DNA from: Rotaria sp. Silwood1
Taxonomy: Eukaryota > Rotifera > Eurotatoria > Philodinida > Philodinidae
Length of the DNA stretch: 64,000 bases
Assembly (NCBI GenBank): GCA_905250075.1
Contig: CAJNOP010000192.1
Span: 71,854-135,853, forward strand
Direction of reading: 5' to 3'
The notes under the pieces are model-generated. The model searched no databases. It was not told where the DNA came from and saw only the letters and a list, made by a program, of their open reading frames with translations. The position numbers and the translations under genes were made by a program. Numbering within the stretch: position 1 is the first letter of the stretch; each line of letters opens with the position of its first letter. This document shows, piece by piece, positions 60,097 through 64,000 of the stretch.

Positions 60097-63000
60097 ATGC
60101 AAAAAAATCATCAACATCTTGTACGGCCATGTGCTGTCTTTCTTGAACGTTTAAATGATACATTTATACCTTCAAAACGTTATAAAGTCGATGCTGATAT
60201 TATATATCGATCATCAAATGAACAATCTTCACATCATAATAATGATGAATTATCTGTTGATGTTCTTATGTTACCAAATAATAAAGTTAAAATATCTTCA
60301 TCATCAACATTTGAAAATATATCTATAAATTCAAATAATCAAATAACAACAAATGATGATATAAAACCAGTTGTACGTATACGTCCACATCAATCATCAA
60401 TTGATTCTAATGAATATGATACTTCAATAATATCTAAACGTCATAATTCTTTACGTCGTAATGAATCATCAACATCAAATAAATATGATAATGATTTATA
60501 TTTATTTAATAGTACATTTGATTCAGGTGATGAACTTGGTGTAGATTTAAATGATGATGATTTAGCATCAATAAATCATGTATTAGATTTTGATGATGAT
60601 GATGATCTATCAAATTTTGATGATGATAATCAAAATTTATCATTAACAACAAATAGTAATCATGGTTCAATTAATTATCATTCAACACAATTACCAGATT
60701 TAGTTATGGGTTCAATACGATCTGAAAATGGTATTAAATCTGAACCATCATTTCAATATAGTGATTTATTTAATCGTAAAGGACGTACATTTGTTTGTGA
60801 TGAACGTGGAAATCGTGTTGTATCTGTTAAACTTGAAAAATTATCAGCAAAACATTTAATTGATTCTATTGAAAGAAATTTAGGACGTTTAATTTTAGAA
60901 GAATGTCGTCGTGGTGATTTACAAGCACATATTTTAAAAGTATGAAAAACAAAAAAAATTAGATTTGATATTATATTTCTTTTTGTTGTTGTTGTTGTTT
61001 AGGTTGTTTTTAAAGATGAACAAGAATTTTTTGATTTTAATCGTTCAGCTATTGTTTCAAAACATTCATTTAAACAATGTCCAGAAATGTATACGAGATT
61101 TCTTGAAAGTTTATTTGAATCACAAACATATACAAATGATAGTGAACATGATCCACTTGGATCTGATGTAAGTATTTTTCTTCTTTTGTTTTATATGTTT
61201 ACATATTGATAATGAGTGATGTTTATTTGCATTTGATTTATTAGAAAGTATCAAAAGCTTTAGTATATGAGCTTAGATATAATGTATCTATTTTCTAGAG
61301 CAAATATTTCTTGATAAAACATGATATATGAACTAAGCTGTAGCTTTTACTCAAGTGAGCCTATAAGTATTTTTTTTTAAAGAATTTCTTTCAATGTAAA
61401 ATGTTTGTCATGTTTTGTTGAAAAATAAAAACGTCTTGTTCAACAACTTTCTTTTTCTACATATTATTCTTATAAAGATAAAAGTAACATTAAGATCATA
61501 GATTTTGTTTTTTTTTTTTTTAATATTTTCCAGCGATATCTCACATGAAAAGTAGTATCTATTAAGAGAAAAACTTACAAATTAAAGAAAACTAATAATA
61601 AATTGCGTATCAATAAATGTCTATCATCTGTTTTGATCGATTATATATATGCTATGAATATTGTTTATTTGACCTAACTTGTAACGTTTAAAATTCCCAA
61701 TGGGTTTATTTCATGAAGTTAAAAAAAATAGCATTATTATTTAATGCAGAGAGACAGAAATAATCTCAATCAACTTTCTGAGTCATTATAAATATCATTT
61801 CACTTTTCATATATAATTCATTTGTATATCGTATTGTTTTTTTTTTCAAAGCTATTTTTACCATAGGAAAAAAAGCCTACGTAGTTTTTTCAGTTCATTA
61901 TGGCATAGATGAATGACACGAATGTCAAAGTAACATTCAACAAAATAAAAGCTACTCTTAATGAGTATTTCTTTTTTTCGATTGCTAATTATTGAAAACT
62001 TTTTGTGATTTTTTTGATGTTAGTTGTATCTATATAATCTGATTATATAGCGCATAGCTGTGAGTCAGATGTAATCGTTTTTGTTCAAGTATAGATCTCT
62101 TGGTTCACCGAATATTTAATCATTGTGTCGGTCTCAAACTCGATAGGACAAAGTTCGAAACTATTCTGTCTATCCAACGATAAGACTGTAAATATTGTTG
62201 AAATGACTATTTGATGTCTTCTGAGATAATATTCATCTGGTTTCAGTAAAAAATTCGATAGACGTCGAAGTTTTTTATGTATATTGTCATTGAGTTTTTT
62301 TTTTAATTATTTAATCGTGAGATGGCATTAAAGAACAACATGATTTACTTTAGAAATCGATAGTTGATGAAATTTTCTACAATATATATTACTCAAGTTT
62401 TTTATTATAATGCTTTGTTGATTTTCTATAATCATTCTATTAGTCGCTGTACCAATAGTAAGATAATGTAAAGAATATTGCCTGAAGATATGAAAATTTA
62501 TATTTACATTCTTAATGCAAGGCATTGATGATAAGGAAGATTCTTTCTATAGCGAACATAACTCGTTTATTTTTAAGATGATGCCGATATTATTGTTAAT
62601 GAAATAGATACTTTGTTTTATAAGTTATAGAGGTTCTTAAAGGACAGATAAGATTACTTTAACATGATAGACTTCTTAATCTTTGAACTCATTTCATTAT
62701 CATAGATTGTGACTAACAGCAATACTAAGTACTACCTTAGTACTTATTAACAACTATTATAGCCTGAATGTTTCAACATTTTAAGAGATGTTTAATAGAA
62801 TTGTCGAGTTATTCTAATTATCCAAATTGAACCTCAACAATCTTAAGAGTAAAGACCTTTGTATTAAAAATAAACCTATTCTATTATAAGATAATATGAA
62901 TAGTAAAAGAACTCAGATGCTAAATCTTCTATATTTATAATATAAAATTTCAATGTTTTTTTTTTTATCGAAGGTTATAGTGAAACTATTTATCATTAAA

Positions 63001-64000
63001 TTCATAACAATATTTCCGAGGTTTTCAATGTCTTAAAATGATTATAAATGATTTCAATTGTTTGTTTTTTTTCTTCTTTTTTTAGGAAGTTGATCAATTA
63101 CATCATTCATATTGTTGTAAAGTTCATGAATGTGGTGAAACATTTACTTCAAGATCTGAAGCATTAAAACATGCAAAAAAACATGCAGGTATATTAAATC
63201 TAAACATTGATTTAATCCTGAGTTTTTTTTTTCTATCTTTAGAACTTGATCCATTTGATTTTGTTTGTGATCATTGTGGAAAAAAATTTCTTGGTATTGC
63301 TAATATGAAACGACATTTACGTGTTCATATGGGTAGTGAAGGAAAAGATTTTGCTTGTCCATTATGTCATTATCGTGGTTGTACAACAACACATGTTAAA
63401 CGTCATATGGCACATAAACATTTAGAAAAGTAAAAGAAAATTTACAAATAAAATTTTATGTTTTTATATTTAGATCTATACCATGTCCATATTGTTCATT
63501 TATGGCTGCAACAAATGCTGATCTAAAAATTCATATGGCTCGTAGACATTGGGATATAGAAGGACTTGATATATTAAATAATTTACCTAAAACATATAAA
63601 AAAGAATGGAAATGTAATAAATGTGATACAGTTTTTCATGATTATTCTGTAAGAAAAGTTTTTTAATCTATAAAAAAAATTAATTTTTGTTTTATTTCTT
63701 TTTAATTAAATAGGATTTTCAAAATCATATTTATAGTCATTCAAGTCAAACAAATAAATTTCAATGTAATCTATGTCCATATAATTGTAAAAGTTTTTCA
63801 AAATTAAAAGTAAAATTTTTTTTTTGTTTTGTTTTATTGAAAATTGCTATTGTTTCTTTTTTTGTTTGATTTTTAGCGACATATGCTTTATCATCAAGGT
63901 CAACGTAATTATGAATGTCCAAAATGTAATAATAAATTTTATCAAATGGAACATCTTAAACGTCATTTAACATCGATACATAAATTAAATATTCCACAAA
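60097..64000 (+). CDS. C2H2 zinc-finger protein (partial, runs off the window)
   Basis: Exons 60097-60939, 61003-61167, 63086-63188, 63243-63429, 63474-63648, 63714-63809 and 63877-64000 join in phase; the 3' end is missing. I start at the ATG at 60097 after a T-run/AAAG acceptor-like site; the frame upstream opens with GTG and poly-Phe and is unlikely to be translated. Residues 1-230 are Asn/Ser/Asp-rich with acidic runs. A conserved-looking non-finger segment follows (FVCDERGNRVVSVKLEKL to FFDFNRS), then at least seven C2H2 fingers (e.g. CDHCGKKFLGIANMKRHLRVH start, CPLC, CPYC, CNKC, CNLC, CPKC types), most near exon borders. Presumably a nuclear DNA-binding regulator; the subfamily is not identified. 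Intron 2 is 1918 bp. Confidence 0.88.
61168..63085. other. Long intron of the zinc-finger gene
   Basis: GT-AG intron of 1918 bp. No coding sequence, terminal repeats or RNA gene were recognised. It separates the acidic N-terminal part from the first finger. Confidence 0.55.

Overview
The window is nuclear DNA from an animal and looks like a bdelloid rotifer (Rotaria or Adineta type). The reasons are high A+T, exons separated by 45-75 bp GT-AG introns with a few 1-2 kb introns, animal genes (Pumilio, RSF1, LSM14, UFD1) beside a GH77 4-alpha-glucanotransferase that animals normally lack, TGTGGG-type motifs, and a splice-acceptor-like TnAG just 5' of the start codon in most genes, as expected for spliced-leader trans-splicing. 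The genus is inferred, not proven. Two N gaps (10 and 100 bases) show a scaffolded assembly.

Layout. 1-3984 (+): 3' half of a Pumilio (PUF) gene. 5424-6756, 7675-10029 and 22606-23713 (+): three paralogous von Willebrand A proteins of 304, 303 and 299 residues, each ending in a CaaX prenylation box (CAIL, CSIL, CSLM). 10.0-22.5 kb: gene-poor, with a long diverged inverted repeat, a degenerate ~110 bp repeat array, a possible 48-residue peptide gene and a MULE-like element with a 9 bp target duplication and a broken FLYWCH finger. 24446-24871 (-): 72-residue Cys/Gly-rich protein with a myristoylation/palmitoylation-type N terminus. 25052-25584: second element of similar architecture. 25830-31580 (-): RSF1 with WHIM region, AT-hook array and PHD finger. 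32769-33691 (+): metallo-beta-lactamase-fold hydrolase. 34468-36891 (-): 4-alpha-glucanotransferase.

37-47.9 kb is a transposon graveyard: a Penelope-like relic, a mariner-type MITE, unrecognised broken coding stretches, VNTRs and a GC-rich island. 47994-49742 (+): LSM14/RAP55. 51654-52273: third element with repeat-array ends and a 9 bp duplication. 55574-57610 (+): proline-rich protein of unknown function, converging on UFD1 (57753-58829, -). 60097-64000 (+): C2H2 zinc-finger gene running off the window.

How the parts relate: Pumilio and LSM14 are post-transcriptional regulators, RSF1 a chromatin remodeller subunit, UFD1 a Cdc48/p97 cofactor; they look like ordinary neighbours rather than one pathway. 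The coherent local theme is lipid anchoring: three CaaX vWA paralogs, an adjacent MGLCTS protein and an MGTSTS hydrolase. The most novel-looking signal is a set of three 0.5-0.6 kb elements of different sequence that share one design: terminal inverted repeats built from short tandem units, flanked by 8-9 bp target duplications.
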